Assembly (NCBI GenBank): GCA_002221725.1
Contig: NJFT01000122.1
Coordinates: 1-64,000 of the forward strand
Source: Scedosporium boydii
Lineage: Eukaryota > Ascomycota > Sordariomycetes > Microascales > Microascaceae
Length of the DNA stretch: 64,000 nt
Reading direction: 5' to 3'
How positions within the stretch are numbered: position 1 is the first letter of the stretch; each line of letters begins with the position of its first letter. A program made the position numbers and the translations under genes. The notes under the pieces are model-generated. The model was not told where the DNA came from. It worked only from the letters and a program-made list of their open reading frames with translations, and did no database searches. Shown here in pieces: positions 33,726 to 46,685 of this stretch.

Positions 33726-34822
33726 ATGTCGAAGACGGTAGTCATTCTCGGTGCGGGCTGGGCCGGTCTGCCCCTGGCGCACCAGCTCCAGAAGTACACT
33801 GCAGTCAAGCTGCCAGATTTGAAAGTTATAATAGTCTCCCCGAACAGTCACTTCTTCTGGAAGTTGCTGCCACCCGAGGAGTGATTCCTGACGAGATACC
33901 GGATGACCAGCTTTTCATACCCATCAAGCCAGCCTTCGGCCAGTACCCACCAAAGAACTTTGAGTTCGTCCTCGGCAAAGCGGAGAGTGTTGATTCCACT
34001 AGGACAGACGCTCCACCTACACTACGATCAACTAGTCATTGCAACAGGTTCTCGACTCGAGAGCAACCTCCCCTTCAAACTGGTCGGAAGCTACGAGGCT
34101 ACAATTTCCGCCTGGCACTCCCTCCAAAGCCAGGTGAAGAATGCAAAATCTATAGTTCTCGCGGGCGCAGGGCCCACTGGAGTGGAAGTGGCTGGTGAGT
34201 TGGCGGCTAGGTTCGGTACTGCGAAGAACATCACGCTTTTGGTGAGCGGGGAATAGCCGCTGGAGGGCGCGCTATCTTCGCTTCATACGACTGTCGAAGG
34301 AGACTTGAAGAAACTGGGCGTTAAGCTAGCCACGCAAGTTCGCGTCACGGGCACTAAGGAATGGTCTGGGGGGCAGACAGAGGTCGCTCTATCCGATGGC
34401 TCTATGTTGACAGTTGACTTGTTCTTGCCTTTGTATGGCATTCTTCCGAATACGTTCTTACTCCCAGATAGCTTCCTCGACGCGAGCGGCAATGTTAAAC
34501 TGGACAAGAGCTTGCGCATTGACGGAACTGAGAATAACTGGGGTATTGGAGATGTGGGTGATGTCGAGCCGAAACAACTCACAGTGACGGACAACCAAAT
34601 TAGCTATTTGGCCGCGGCCCTGGATGCGACGTTGACGGGTTTGTATGTCAAGCCTTCTGGCAAAAAGATGGTCTTTCTATCCCTCGGCAGGAAGATGGCG
34701 ACGGGTCAGATTGGCAACTGGAAACTATCCGGATTCATGGTGGCCTATGTAAGAGGAAACTCTTCGTAGATACAGCGGAAGGGTACGTGGGAGGGAAGCA
34801 TTTGTGGGATGCGGCCATGTAA
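33726..34822 (+). pseudogene. Decayed AMID/FSP1-like FAD-dependent NAD(P)H oxidoreductase
   Basis: An N-terminal Rossmann motif VVILGAGWAGLPLA, a central VIATGSR, a second dinucleotide site VLAGAGPTGVEVAGEL and WGIGDVGDVEP near the C-terminus place it in the AMID-like family (flavin-dependent oxidoreductases of the pyridine-nucleotide disulphide group). Four lesions are visible: loss of frame near 33860-33866 followed by a TGA at 33882; a second shift near 34000-34010; an in-frame TAG at 34254-34256; and a third shift near 34760, after which the expected C-terminal end (EGYVGGKHLWDAAM) continues in another frame to a TAA at 34820. No introns explain these. It faces the decayed regulator head to head, suggesting a former regulated pair that is no longer under selection. 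Confidence 0.8.
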
Positions 34823-35105
34823 ATTTAATAGTGGGCGGGTGTGCGGGGGCCTCGACAAGACCAGTCCAGAACTAACTGCTGGACTTGATACCATGATATT
34901 GACGAACATGAAGAAGCTTTGAGCGACTCACTTCAGTGAGCCCGGACATTAATTTTCTTATCCCCATTTCCTGGGAAGAATCCTGTAAGTCCGAGCTGCC
35001 GATTACTTCTAGGCCACGTCAATATTCTTCACTGCCTCCTTAGAGTAAGCCCCGTAAGCTTATGCTGCTGCCATTGTATGATATTGTTATATGGACGAGG
35101 CTACT

Positions 35106-38100
35106 CTAGACTGCTAGGCTCTCCCATGTACCCTGCCTCTTCGGTTGATGGGCAGTACTTGTCTTCCACGAAGTCTGTCGACTCTTAAAACTCGCTGTTT
35201 TCTTCAAGTCCAAAGCTCCCAGTCCGTGCCTAAGGGGAGCCGTGCCAGTCCACTCTGGGGCACGTTTATGCGGTTGGAACCTGGAGTGAAGCCAGTCAGA
35301 AATGCTGTCACCAGCATAACCGTATGTAAAAGCGACGGCGATAACGGCGATGGTGACTGGTACGGCAACGCTCCAGAACAGTCTCTGGTCGGATGTTGTC
35401 TCCCGGATATCGGTAGTGTTCATTCCCATGAAACTTGAGATAAACGACCTGAGCCATGGCGCGTCAGCATTCAATTACTCACAGTTCCCGGTTGTAATAT
35501 AGCATTCGTGAATACTTACAGCGGAAGAAAGAACAACGTAACCACCGTAAATACTCGGATAGCCTTGCCGTGATCTTCTTCGATAATCTCAATAGCGTTC
35601 TTGACCTCCTCCTTCAGCGAGTGGGCCTGGTCGCCGAGCACGGAGAGATGATCTAGCCTTTCCATCAAGGTCTTGTCTATTTTCATCCAGAACTTGTACT
35701 CAGTCCCGTGCTGTTCTAGACGCCTACGACTCGTAAGCCGAAAGGATCCTGGCTGTAGGAGAGAGATATGATGTCTCAACACCTGTATCTGGAGTTGGGT
35801 CAAGTGTCCCAGGGCGCTTAATTCCTCTTGATAATTTTGGATCTCGAGAAAAACCCGCTTTTGTGGCCGGTTGCGAGCGTGGAACTGCAGCACGGAAAGA
35901 TAGTGTTGGTACACGGCCATGACGTCAACGCGGTTCTTATCGTCTGCATGCCGCTTTTCTATGATGCCTTGGGAAATTTGGTGTGTGTCGAGAGTGAACC
36001 TTTCAACATTCTTGATAATTAGAAGTGTAAGAAATGGCAAGTCTACCGACTGGACGTGGAGGCAATCCACCTCGCGCCTGGTGCTGCAGAGTAAGATGAT
36101 ATCGGATCTCGCCTTCTCTAAAACATCGGACACTTGCTTAAAGGCGCTAGATATTGTCAGCTCCAGGTCGGAGATAGTTTCGAGAACGACATCCTTTTCT
36201 TCCGGGTTATTAGTATACCCAGATCGGTTAGTCAATGCGAGGCATTTCGCGATGAGAACATAATTGGCCAGGATGTTGCAGAAGGCTGTCGTCAATGTTT
36301 TGGGCAGAGGCGAGGGCGTCAGCCCGTCCTCAGCGAAACGGCTGCCAGGCCTAGCCGTATAGTAAATGAGTTCCCTCGACACTTTCGACACAGACCCCAT
36401 TGATTCTATGAAGTCCTTGATGATCGAATATCCTAGCCATGTGCTCAGTGTGTTCTCATCGGTAGCCATTCGCGTCGGGCCCACCCAGCAGAAGGATGCG
36501 TCGTCAAAGGGGCGAAGTTGCTTGACAGCCGTCTGGGTGTGGGTAGTGTTTATGTGGCTGAGAAGCTCGTCCGGTGTGTCGTACTTCTTCGCGGTCTTGC
36601 AGTCGGCACAATCCGTCCACGAGAGTTGTTGAGTGTTTCCTGTCTCATCACCATCCCCTGAGGCTAGCCGGCAGTTGTCAAAGTCTCGGACAACATACCG
36701 CAGGGGTTCAGACCCTGCCCTTTGGCTGTGTATGCCGGCCCATAAAGTTTGCTAGAAAATTTGTGTGTCAGTCAGTGCAGCAGATAGTAATGCAAGTAAT
36801 ATAGCGGAACTGAGGAGAATGGACACTCACCCGGCAGACCGTGTCGATAGCACCCCACACACTTTTGCACACTCGATGGGCCGATTCATGCACAGATTCT
36901 TGCCCATCTGCGCTTAAAAACGCCCACATGACTCCTTCTGTTACTTGGAGAAGTTCTGCCATGACTTTTGTGCAAGGATCTTGAGTTTCTAGATCTTTGG
37001 TGACACTAACAGGAGTGGTCTCTCCCGAGACGTTGTTGCGAACCTCCTGGGCTCCAGGGATTGGCGGGCGTGAGGCTTCTTGTGGCTGGCCAGAATTGGG
37101 AAGCGGCAGCTCTATGATAATGTCCCCGTCGTTTGGACTCGGTCGTTGTTGCTGCTGCGTGTTGGCCCGTTCGCCAGAAGCAGGCCTTTGTTCGGCAACG
37201 GGTCCCTGAGAGCGCCCCGGAGCCAACTGGTGACCAGTGATAGCATCGCTATCGGCTGATAATGGGAAAAGATGCCGACCAAGAAGTTCCTTTTTGGTGC
37301 ACTTGAACGTGTCGTTATATGCTCGCCGGACCCTGCCACTGCGAACCTCTTCATCGATTTGGTCCAGTACCGTGCGTAAATCTTGATCAACTTGTTTCTT
37401 CGTGCGGTGCCTGGGCTGACTTCTCAGGCGCCACTTGAAAAATGGAATTGGCGAAGAAGGGAGAGATGTCTCTTCGAACTCGTGTACGGGAGGTGGGTCT
37501 CCATCCTTCCAACGCGAGCTCCTGCCTTCCCAATTAGAAGTTGGGCGACGAGATGTTTGCGAGATTCGATAAGGAGCGGGATCTCGTTTCAAAGAAGACT
37601 CAAGATTGTAAGCACCAGCGTAACCAAAGTATCATATCCGTATACCAATTTAGGGAAAGGGCCGGGGGGAGGGGGGACACATACTGGCGGCTTTTCCGAT
37701 TCCGCCTCCTGTACATTTCCCTTCGTTTCTGCCGATACGACCGCAGGCATCCTTCTAGAGTAGGAGGGGTCAACTACGAGCCTCCCTTCACGCCAGGTTT
37801 CGTCTTTAATATTGTCTTCTAATCCATCACTACTCACGCCTTGGCCCTGCCAAAGCACGAGCGGGCCAATCTCGGAAAGAATTTCTTGCCTCGAACTGAG
37901 TTGGCTGTGTCTCGCAGGGGTATAGCTGCGTCTCGAATCGAGAAGTCGGCTGCTGTGATACATACTACCCTGGGAGGGAGGAGGTAGCCGTCTCGGGAGA
38001 GAATATGCTGGGCTTATCAGATCTCGAAACGCCTCATTGATCTCGATACGTGATACTCCATCCCTCAAGCCACTACCAGATGCAGAGGCTGGCTCTTGGT

Positions 38101-40603
38101 AGAAGCGACGTATCAGAGCAACTTCCGAATTTTGGCGTATTGAAGTGTCCGCGGCTCGTGGTGGGAGAGCCTGTTCATGAGAATTTTCGAAAGATAAACC
38201 AGTCGAGTGGTAATGTTCGGTTGTGGGGGACTCCACATCTCTCCGTCGAGGGCTCGCTTCATTCAGGTCCCTCCGCCAGCCATCAGCGCGGCCGCCACGA
38301 TATCGGACGAGTGAGTTGCGCGCATCGCCATAAAATAAATTATCAGCCGTCTCGTCAAACGGGCCTTCTCCGGAGTCGGAAGCTCGGACCTCTTCGTCTA
38401 TATCACCTGGGTCCTCTGTCGACTGCTCGCGCTGTGGGGGATAATGCATTGGTGCGTTGGTGATATCTGGGAAAGGGACCGGAGGGAGTTGGGGTCGATG
38501 TTTTCGCCTCAGTCGAAGAACGTGGCGGGCAGAGGGTGATGAGGCTAGCATGTTCAGCCACCTGAGTGGGGTGAGAGGATGTTTGTCGTTATCGAGAAGT
38601 TCAAAGTCGTCCGGGTCCTGCGGCGACGGACTTGCTAGAGTCACGGCATGTCTCAACATATCCTGAAATTTTTTATGTCAGATGTGATCTATAGATTGAG
38701 TACATTCGCCCTAACAAGAGCTTGAAGGAACGTACAACGTAGTTGCAGTCTGCCTTCACCGTGACGGTGTAGCGATGATTGAACTGGTCAATGAGGGTGA
38801 CCACATGCAGTTCGTCTTTGCCTGTGCTCCCCTCCATAAAGGTGACTAGATCTCCGAGAATAAATTGCGAAGATACATGCCCGAAGGTAATCATAATTTC
38901 TTTTAAAACGGAGAATGTTAGTCGATCCATCGCGGATGACAAGGAGATAGATGAGGAATAGTCCTAAAGTAAACAACTTGCCCGATCCGACGGTAAGCAA
39001 CCACAGCTGAGACTCGTGCAGAGCCTCCTGACCCGAAGCAATGGAAAGCTTCTGTACGACCTGCTTGAGCTCCCGCTCGACCCCTGTGTCATACCCGTAG
39101 AGACTGTGTAACAGTGGCTTTCCAGAGCGGTAGCCGTTCGCAGCTGCCTCGGCATCGACGGTCTTGAGGGAAAGATACGGCACAGAGAGGAAGGTAACGG
39201 GCACTGTTTGCCGCACAGAGTCGCCGCCATGATATTCAACATGGCCTGTGTATCTCACAATCTTCCCGGAGTCGATGGAGCTCGTCCTATCGACCCGATC
39301 CAACAGCCTGCCCGATACATCGTCTATCACTGTGATGACAACGGGCATCAATTCTGATGAAATGAATGGGCAAGCCCTCACTAATCTCTAGTTGGGTTAC
39401 ACATGAGTCAATTGCTGCCGATTAGTGCGTGGGGAGCGGCCAAAGGAGAGGGACACGGCGTGGTAACATATACCTCCAAGATGTCTAACCGCAACGAATG
39501 TCGTTGGATATGCCTTCCACAATCGTAAATGTCAGCAGGAGCCCTACCGCATATATAGAGCCCAAAGAAAAAGGAACTCACAACCATCGCATGACTCCAT
39601 GATCCTCAGATGGTTTCGCTGGCTGTTTGCTATTGGGCTCATTAACACTGGTCAGAACAACCTTGTACTGGCTAGCTGCGTAAGTAGAGAACTCGATGTT
39701 GTGGATTACGCAGAGCTCAGTCGTCGTGTCCTCCTCTTGATACGTCTTCGGCTGTGACCATGCAGCGGCCTCGGCGGTAGAACTCGGACCGAGCGTAATG
39801 TCACTATCAGTTTCTGTAGCATGAGTTATAGGCAAGAGCTTAGCCAAGCCGTCTGTTTCAAGCCAATGATACGTTATTGGGATGCCCAAGTCCGCCGCGC
39901 TGACATCGTGGTGCTTGCCAAACCAACGCTCTCTGAAGCGATCCCGGCTCCAGGATCGCTTAGGATGCCGATACCGCCTAGATGACTGCGGTGGGTGATG
40001 TCTGCGCCTCGGGCGGGAGCGCGACACGTTTCGATAGTTCCGATCATCATCACTACCTGACATAGACGATTCAGAAGGGTCTGAATCGCTGGTCCAAGAG
40101 TCGGTCCGGTAAGATTCAGAGGGAGAAGCTCTGTTACCACGGTCGAGATTTTCTTCCGCGAACCGCACCGTCCGGTGTTGAGTTTGCCGGCCACTGCTTG
40201 GAAGAGTTCGACCCAATACCCTAGTTGTTATATACTGAGAAGCTGCATCGATCGCCGATGTCATTCGTTGAGATTCAGCCTATGATACAGATTAGAGGAA
40301 GGCTCTGCGTAACATTCCGTCAGCGTTTCCCACCAAGTGACTCGTCCAGGCAGAGGGCTCTTCTGTGCGACCTTCTCCATTGATGCGGCCATAGCGGTTG
40401 GGACTTGGGGAGCGGTCTTCCCCCTCATATGATCTCGATATCTCTGAGGGCGTCGGAGACCCATCTCCAACTCCACTCAGAGATATCGATAAAACATCAG
40501 AGTCTGACTGATCAGCGACATAGGCTTGGTACTGGTTGGTAGTCTCTTCCGTGTATTTTGGCGGTTCGTTGACTCGTTCAGGTCTGGGGTAGGGATCACT
40601 CAT
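35106..40603 (-). CDS. Very large fungal protein with C-terminal CorA-like membrane domain
   Basis: Nine exons: 40603-40334, 40279-39582, 39543-39474, 39387-38982, 38899-38736, 38662-37646, 37598-36831, 36751-35520 and 35448-35106; 1655 residues. The N-terminal ~200 residues are disordered and RS-rich (RSRPRRRHHPPQSSRR). Exons 3-5 hold a conserved globular part (GSGKDELHVVTLIDQFNHRY is typical). Exons 6-7 are again disordered. Exon 8 has a CxxC-x17-H-x4-H pattern (CADC ... HINTTH), a possible zinc finger, then long helices. The last junction joins VTLFFLPL to SFISSFMGMNTTDIR, the CorA-type first membrane helix with its GMN, followed by FWSVAVPVTIAVIAVAFTYGY. Intron 4 (38981-38900) must use a GC donor (GGGCAAGT) to keep frame. 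Function is unknown; Mg2+ or other ion transport is inferred only from the membrane domain. Confidence 0.8.
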
Positions 40604-41896
40604 CCCTTCAGCAGCCAAGGGATGTACGTCTCGAAGAATTGGGGAGAAGGGAAGGGTGAAAATTAACGGAAAAGAAAGAACAAATAAAAGAGAGACAAGG
40701 CAAGAGAAGCTCTAGAAATCGAAGCACCAACTGGCCAAAAAGATGAACGCGCAGAGAGGGGATCCCTAGAGACCAGGCTCTGGTATCTATTTCTGCAGTG
40801 ACTCCAGCAGGGCGGGTATCACGTGGGATAACATTGACGAAGAAAAGCCACATCTCCATGCTGCATATGCAGATGCATTGGCGCTGAAAATGCCTTCATT
40901 TGGATTGGGCAATTGGGCTGCGCCACAATTTCACCTTGAATTGTAAAAAGGGGAAGTGGGGGGACATAGAAGAACATCCTTGAACACACATTTAATTTAG
41001 AACTAAAATCCAGTACTCTAATACTGCCTATACCTCTCATGGATGATGACGGGGAGGAGCAAAGTCTGGTCTTCTGTGAATGTGAGTCGGACCTTTAAAT
41101 GGCCTACATGCACAGTCAAGCCCATATTGCGAGGAAGATAGAATATAAATAGCTTCAGTTATCTATGGACTGCCGGCTCTGTCTACGTTGAGCCAGCCTG
41201 GAGGGATTGTCTCCCCACCAGGACAGGTCCTGGTGGAACGGCGTCGAGAATTAACAGAGACTGGTCACAGCTCTCAAGACGAGGCTATCGACGGAGGGGG
41301 TGGAAATTCCACATCATCAAAACAACATAGAGTCCTCCGGACGGCAATGCTTTGGATTCTTCTCGGCTTGTTCTATGAGGTGGCCGCAATACACAGGTCT
41401 GGAAATTCCTTTTGTCCGTCCCACTAAGAGGCAATTCCGATTTTCCAGGAAGAACCCCCATGTGCCCGAGCCGCTGGTGACTTCAAGCACGTCCCAAGAT
41501 TATTGAGCTGCTTCTTTATATTAAGATCTGTAGGTCTGTTACTGACAACTAAGGTTCCCTACATTGAAAGGGCCTTTGCAGGTAGACGATTTGCAATTTT
41601 GCACCCTGGGCCCGCTAATCCGCAAGCGGTTCAGCTATCATGCAGGGTTCTCCTACTAGAGAGTGGTTCAGCCCTGGGAAAAGTTTCGGGCGGTGTTTAT
41701 CTGACGTGGCTAGGTAGGCTTTAGATATCAATTGACCACATCGGGGGGAGGACTTTGGTAGAAAGGAACGTCGTCAAGAATGCTAATATTCTAAGGGAAG
41801 AGGCTGTGTGTGAACATAGTGAAACCGTGGCGGGAGACCACCAGGGACAAGAGGCTACTAGAACCTCTCTTCATATACATATACAAGCTGTTGTCC
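40604..41896. other. Intergenic region, nothing recognised
   Basis: 1.3 kb between the CorA-like gene promoter and the 3' end of the kinase-ankyrin gene; only short frames. Confidence 0.4.
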
Positions 41897-44800
41897 TTAG
41901 CGAGTCTCTCCTAATGAGCATGCTCGATATCCCCCGGCATCCTCAAGGACTTTAGCTACTGCATCTCCTCTCTCGCGGAGATTGTTATATTCAGGGATGG
42001 TATACCTTGGAGTGCTATGCATTGCTTGTGTTAGCATCTCCATAGACTCTATGACACAGTCAAGAGGCGTCCTCCGCCATTCTACTGTTAACCCCCCATC
42101 GCCGTGCGGTTCAGTCCATATCGGGTTTACCTGGGTGCGATGTTGAAGAAGCATATCAACACTATGCTTCATAAAGTGCCCGGCGAGATGGTGCAACAAC
42201 ACTCTCCCGCTGTTGTCAACATGCTCTATCACCTGCACGCACGTCTCCTCGTCGGGTTGTCCTAGAACATGTCGCTCTAGAAGCGCCGCTATCTTTATAT
42301 CGGCGGTTTCAAGGAAGGGAGGTTCTCTATGAGATAATAAAGCGAACACTCCCCAGCCTTTTTGTATCGACAACGGGTTTCTGTCCACCTCCTGGACATT
42401 TGCCTGGTTGGATACGAGAAACTCAAACAGCTCTAGGTTCCTTCTTGCGGCGGCCTTGTAGAGAAGTGAATTTCCCGTCAGCTTGTTTCTATGCTTGACA
42501 TCGGCACCTGCTTTAACCAGAAGCTGGGCGATCTCGTGGCCCTTGGCTTCGTCAACATAAACGCGATCGATGGCCACTGTCCCGTACTCGTTCTTCGTGT
42601 TAACATCCGCCCCGCAACCGAGCAACACGCGAACGACGTCTGCGCAACTCCCAAGCACGGCCAGTCCAAGGGGTGTATACGGCTCGATCGTACCATCATA
42701 ACACGTCTTGCTTGGCGTCGTCAACTGCTCTAGGTTTCCGCCGAGGGTCTTGATGGCTATAGCCGTTCGCTCCAACCGCTCCCTCCAAACTTCAGTGTTG
42801 CCCCTGAAGGGTAGGACTGAAAATCGAACCCCTGACCGCGTTCGACGGAGATGATTTGCGCTAAGTCTGTGCAGAACAGTAAGGCCCTCTTCGTCGAAAG
42901 CGTTTATGTTGATAGGTCTACCTGAGGACAGTAGTTGCTCAAAAATAAAAGGCTCGTGTCCCATTGCGGCGTAATCTAGGGCAGACAGCCCGCGAGGTTG
43001 AGTTTCTGGCAAGGAAAATGGTTCTTGATGTGGACCGCCTTCTGTCAACATTCTTATGCGATTGTCGTACTTGTATGGGTCTGAGCGATCCCGGATGTAG
43101 AAATCGGCACCGAGATTGACGAGGACTTGGATTGCGGAATGGCTCGAAGTGACAACTGCCCAGTGGAGCGGCGTGCCGGCTGGGAGGAAAAAGGGATAGT
43201 GAAAGAACGGCACTGGTCTCGAAATGGTGGCATTGATGTCCGCACCGTTTCGGATCAGTCTTTTTGCTGCAATGGGCTGATGCGACGAGTCGAATGCGAA
43301 GAGCCAATGTAAAGGAGAAATGCGAAACTTGGTGCAAGTGATAGAGGCGTCAGCCCCTTTATCGAGCAATTCCGAAGCAATTTCCCAGGAACCACGAGCA
43401 CAAGATAGATATAAGGCCGTCTCGTGGTTGGATGTCATCTCGTTAACGTCCACCGCACACAAACGCAAGCAATCCCGCAACTCATTCAGCGTACCATGGC
43501 TTGCAATATCATGTAGAGGGGTTAAGCTTGGCTCGTTACTGTAGTATATTCCGTATCCACCTTTGTCCCTAAACTCTTCCATTGAAACTTCCAGGGCGCG
43601 GGGTTCAAGTTGTTCCAGCTGGCGTGCCGCAGTGGTTGACCCGCTAGCGGAGGCGGTCTGGAGCCAGGTCTTGAGCTCTGCACTCAGATCGGCGGGAGGC
43701 TTCTGCTGATGGAATTCTAACACCGACCAGAAAATAGCCCTCGCGGGCTGGTAACCTCTCTGAGCTATGGTTTGTAGCAGATCTAGCTGTTTTTGCTTTT
43801 CGCTCTCCGTACGACGGTCTAAGTTCGTGGTCAAATACAAGTAGCAGGCGAATGCAATCCCCGGTGGCAGAATCCTTCCCACATCCATGGAAGACGAGGC
43901 GAGCTGGTCAAGGAAATATCCGGGGACCCCCGCTACCTCCCAGGGGTATTGGTATGATTGCTCCAATTCCCCCGGCGGAAGGGGACTGAATGGCTCATCC
44001 TCGCCCAGCCGATCACACAGCATACTCGTAGACACCCCCGTAGGGTCATCACCATGATCGTCCTCCTCACCGGTTGTACATTCGCTCTGCCTATAATAGT
44101 AATGTTAGCGTGCTAGGTAGTTTCAACTCCGCGCGTGGGAAGACGTGACTATACCGGAGCAAACATTGCAGGACACGCTTGCGCGAATCAATGTCACAAG
44201 CGAACTCTTCGAAAAGCCCCTCTAGGTTCTCTGGTCGTTTGGACGGGTCCTCGTGGAGGAGAGCCGGAAATGCCGTGCGTGCCTCAGATAATACAAATGC
44301 TAACTCAAACTCAGTTGCTTTCTCAGACTCATTCAACAGCCACTCATCTCTCTTGCTAGCATTTTTCCCGAGCATTTGATTCTCGGCACCAAAGAGAACT
44401 CTCCAAGCAACCAAACCGAACGAGTATACGTCGGCTTTCTTCATATTGGATAGAGTGAGGAGTTCACCACGCTCTACTTCCGGCGCCTGCCAACCAGGTG
44501 ATCCACCAAGGTGCTTCTTCGTTTCCAGCTCAACTGTTCCTAGCCCGTCGATAGACAAACCAAAGTCGGCCAGCTTGGCAACAAGGCCATCGGCCTGATC
44601 GAAGACCAATACATTCTTCGGCTTAAGGTCTCCATGAACGACATTACACTGATGGATGGCACCGAGGCCCGCTGCGATATGTGAACAGAATGCACAGGCC
44701 TGCCAGTTGGAAATCGTCTCTAGCTCAAGAATCTTCTCTAGATCACCCAAGGCTAGCTCCATCATGAGCGATATCGGGCGATGCAGATTGAAATCGTCGA

Positions 44801-45239
44801 AAGACCATGCCAATATCCGGGTAATGTTGGCATGCAGGCGCAACGTAGGCGTTGTGAGCGACCTGACCTCAAGGCAGATGTTGTCTAAATGCTTCTTCGC
44901 TTGCGTCGCCGTTATGTCGAGACGCTCAAACTCGTCAAGGTCGAATATGGGTTGTTTTACGGCCACGAGACTCGACGAGAATCCACGATGATGGAATTCG
45001 GCCATCTCTTGCTTAAAGACCACGAACTGGCCTCCTTTCCCAAGATAAGTCTTTCCCGGGATGAGGTTTACCGGCCCGGGCACATTGGATACCTCCAGCT
45101 GTGCCAGAACATCGCAGAATGCGTTGAGGCCGTCGTCTTCGTGCACCCCATCTGCAGGGACACTGAGAGTGACCCTCGATGATCGCAGCCTGCTACTGGC
45201 AGCTGTGGAATCTGTAGACAAGCTCGACTTTGAATCCAT
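41897..45239 (-). CDS. Ser/Thr protein kinase fused to ankyrin repeats
   Basis: Exons 45239-44155 and 44090-41897, with a 64-bp intron; 1092 residues. The kinase domain covers about residues 60-370: glycine loop YLGKGGQFVVF, Lys in VAVKQ, catalytic loop VVHGDLKPKNVL (HGD in place of HRD), DFG in KLADFGLS and APE in GWQAPEVE. All residues needed for phosphotransfer are present, the Arg of HRD being replaced by Gly. After a linker, ankyrin-type repeats begin near residue 540 (TPLHDIASHG, TALYLSCARG, TPLHWAVVTS, TPLGLAVLGSCADVVRVLLG, SLLYKAAARRNLELFEFLV). This layout is seen in fungal signalling proteins, often in expanded families with NLR-like genes. The gene is divergent from a caspase-like gene, 416 bp between starts. 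Confidence 0.86.
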
Positions 45240-45655
45240 GCTTCATCCCAACACGAAAAGCTTGGCGCGTGGATGAGAGGATTAAAAACACGCGCAAAGC
45301 ATGGCTCCGAGCCTAGGACGCAACATGAGATTTTCATGTTATGTGGCGGCCAATAAATGGCCAGTCGATGCATTGACGCCCAATGTCTGCCATGCTGTTG
45401 TTTCGTGCGAGTCTGCCACCTGAACGGCAACCGAAGGTCCTTTTCTACCTCCATGCACCAACGATGACTCTCTTCTACAGCACCCCTCATTCTCCGTAAA
45501 CATCCACCGACCGGCCTCATTGGGGTAGTGAATCTTTGGCCCGATTCCTTTCATCACGGCCAATCGGGATTGCTCGTGTTCCTCCATATCCGCGAGGTTT
45601 AGCTCTTCGTCTTTCCGCCCTCAACTCGTACATCTGCGGGGCGCAGGCAGGTTCG
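45240..45655. promoter_or_regulatory. Divergent promoter region of kinase-ankyrin and caspase-like genes
   Basis: 416 bp separates the two start codons, so the genes may share control elements. No specific binding site was recognised. Confidence 0.4.
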
Positions 45656-46685
45656 ATGGATCGACTCAATGAAAACCTTAAATCCTTTCCGAGCCGTCAG
45701 GGATACGCAAACGTGAAGGTATTGGCTCTATACTGGGAAGATGGAGACAAAGGGTATAAACAGGAAGGACACGATGTCTGTCAATTGTTTAAAGAGGTCT
45801 TCCATTACGATGTGACACCATACGCCATTCCTAGAACAAAGAGCATTTTCCACTTGCGGGTCATCATCAGCCAGGAGATTGCCAAGATGGGGGAAGGTCC
45901 GTCTCTCCTCATTATCCACTATGGAGGTCACGGCGATAGCGACGACGACAAACACAGTGGCCAGGAGCGTCGATCAGTTTGGGCAGCGTTAAGTGCTCGA
46001 CTCCCAGCGAGATAGTTTGAACCCATGGTCCTAACACTGCTATAGACACAGTGTTGGGGAGCCAACCCTCCCGTGGTACCAAATTCAGGAGGAAATCAAA
46101 GATTGTGATTTTGACATACTACTTCTATTAGATTGTTGCTTTGCTGCCCAGGCCGCTCGAGATCGAGAAACGACAAGGGGAAGGTTCGAGATCCTGGCAG
46201 CAGCAGCGATGGGGGCCAAGACCCTCGGTCCCTGTGACCGTTCCTTCACCACGGTTCTTCTTGGGGAACTCCGCGGTGCTATGGAGCAGGGGCAGTTGAT
46301 TTTCATGAAGGATCTCCATGGGGTGCTCTGCAGCCGGCACAAGCGGCTTTCCGCAACCCCCGTCCATATTGTCCTCAAGCCAGGACGCTCCCACATTATA
46401 TTAAGTCCGTCATCAGAAGTCCCAGTCACAGATGATGCTGTGCAACCCGGAGGTGCGATTTTGAAAGTCATTGTTCGGCTGAAAGAAGAGTTGAATGCCA
46501 ATAATGTGGATGACATTAGTCAATGGCTCACCGATGCGCCCGTTTGGGTCGTTTCGCAGGTCAAGGCGTTGAACAAAACGGAGAACATTCAGAAGACTGT
46601 GACGCATATAGACCAAGCCCACACCTTGTTAGTCCAGCAACTTCGCCAGCAGCGAAAGAAGAAATCCTTCAAGCCTGGGGAATGA
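45656..46685 (+). CDS. Caspase-like (C14 / metacaspase-fold) protein
   Basis: Exons 45656-45987 and 46046-46685, intron 58 bp; 323 residues. The junction is chosen because it gives RRSVWAAHSVGEPTLPWY in frame. The p20-like core shows the catalytic His in LLIIHYGGHGDSDDD and the catalytic Cys in DILLLLDCCFAAQAAR, both with the hydrophobic beta-strand before them, then ILAAAAMGAKTLGP and the helical FTTVLLGEL. Fungal proteins of this type are short caspase-fold proteases often adjacent or fused to STAND/NLR signalling modules and linked to regulated cell death; that role is inference here. The frame stops at a TGA (46683-46685), but the same frame continues with sequence of a different family, see the next entry. 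Confidence 0.8.
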
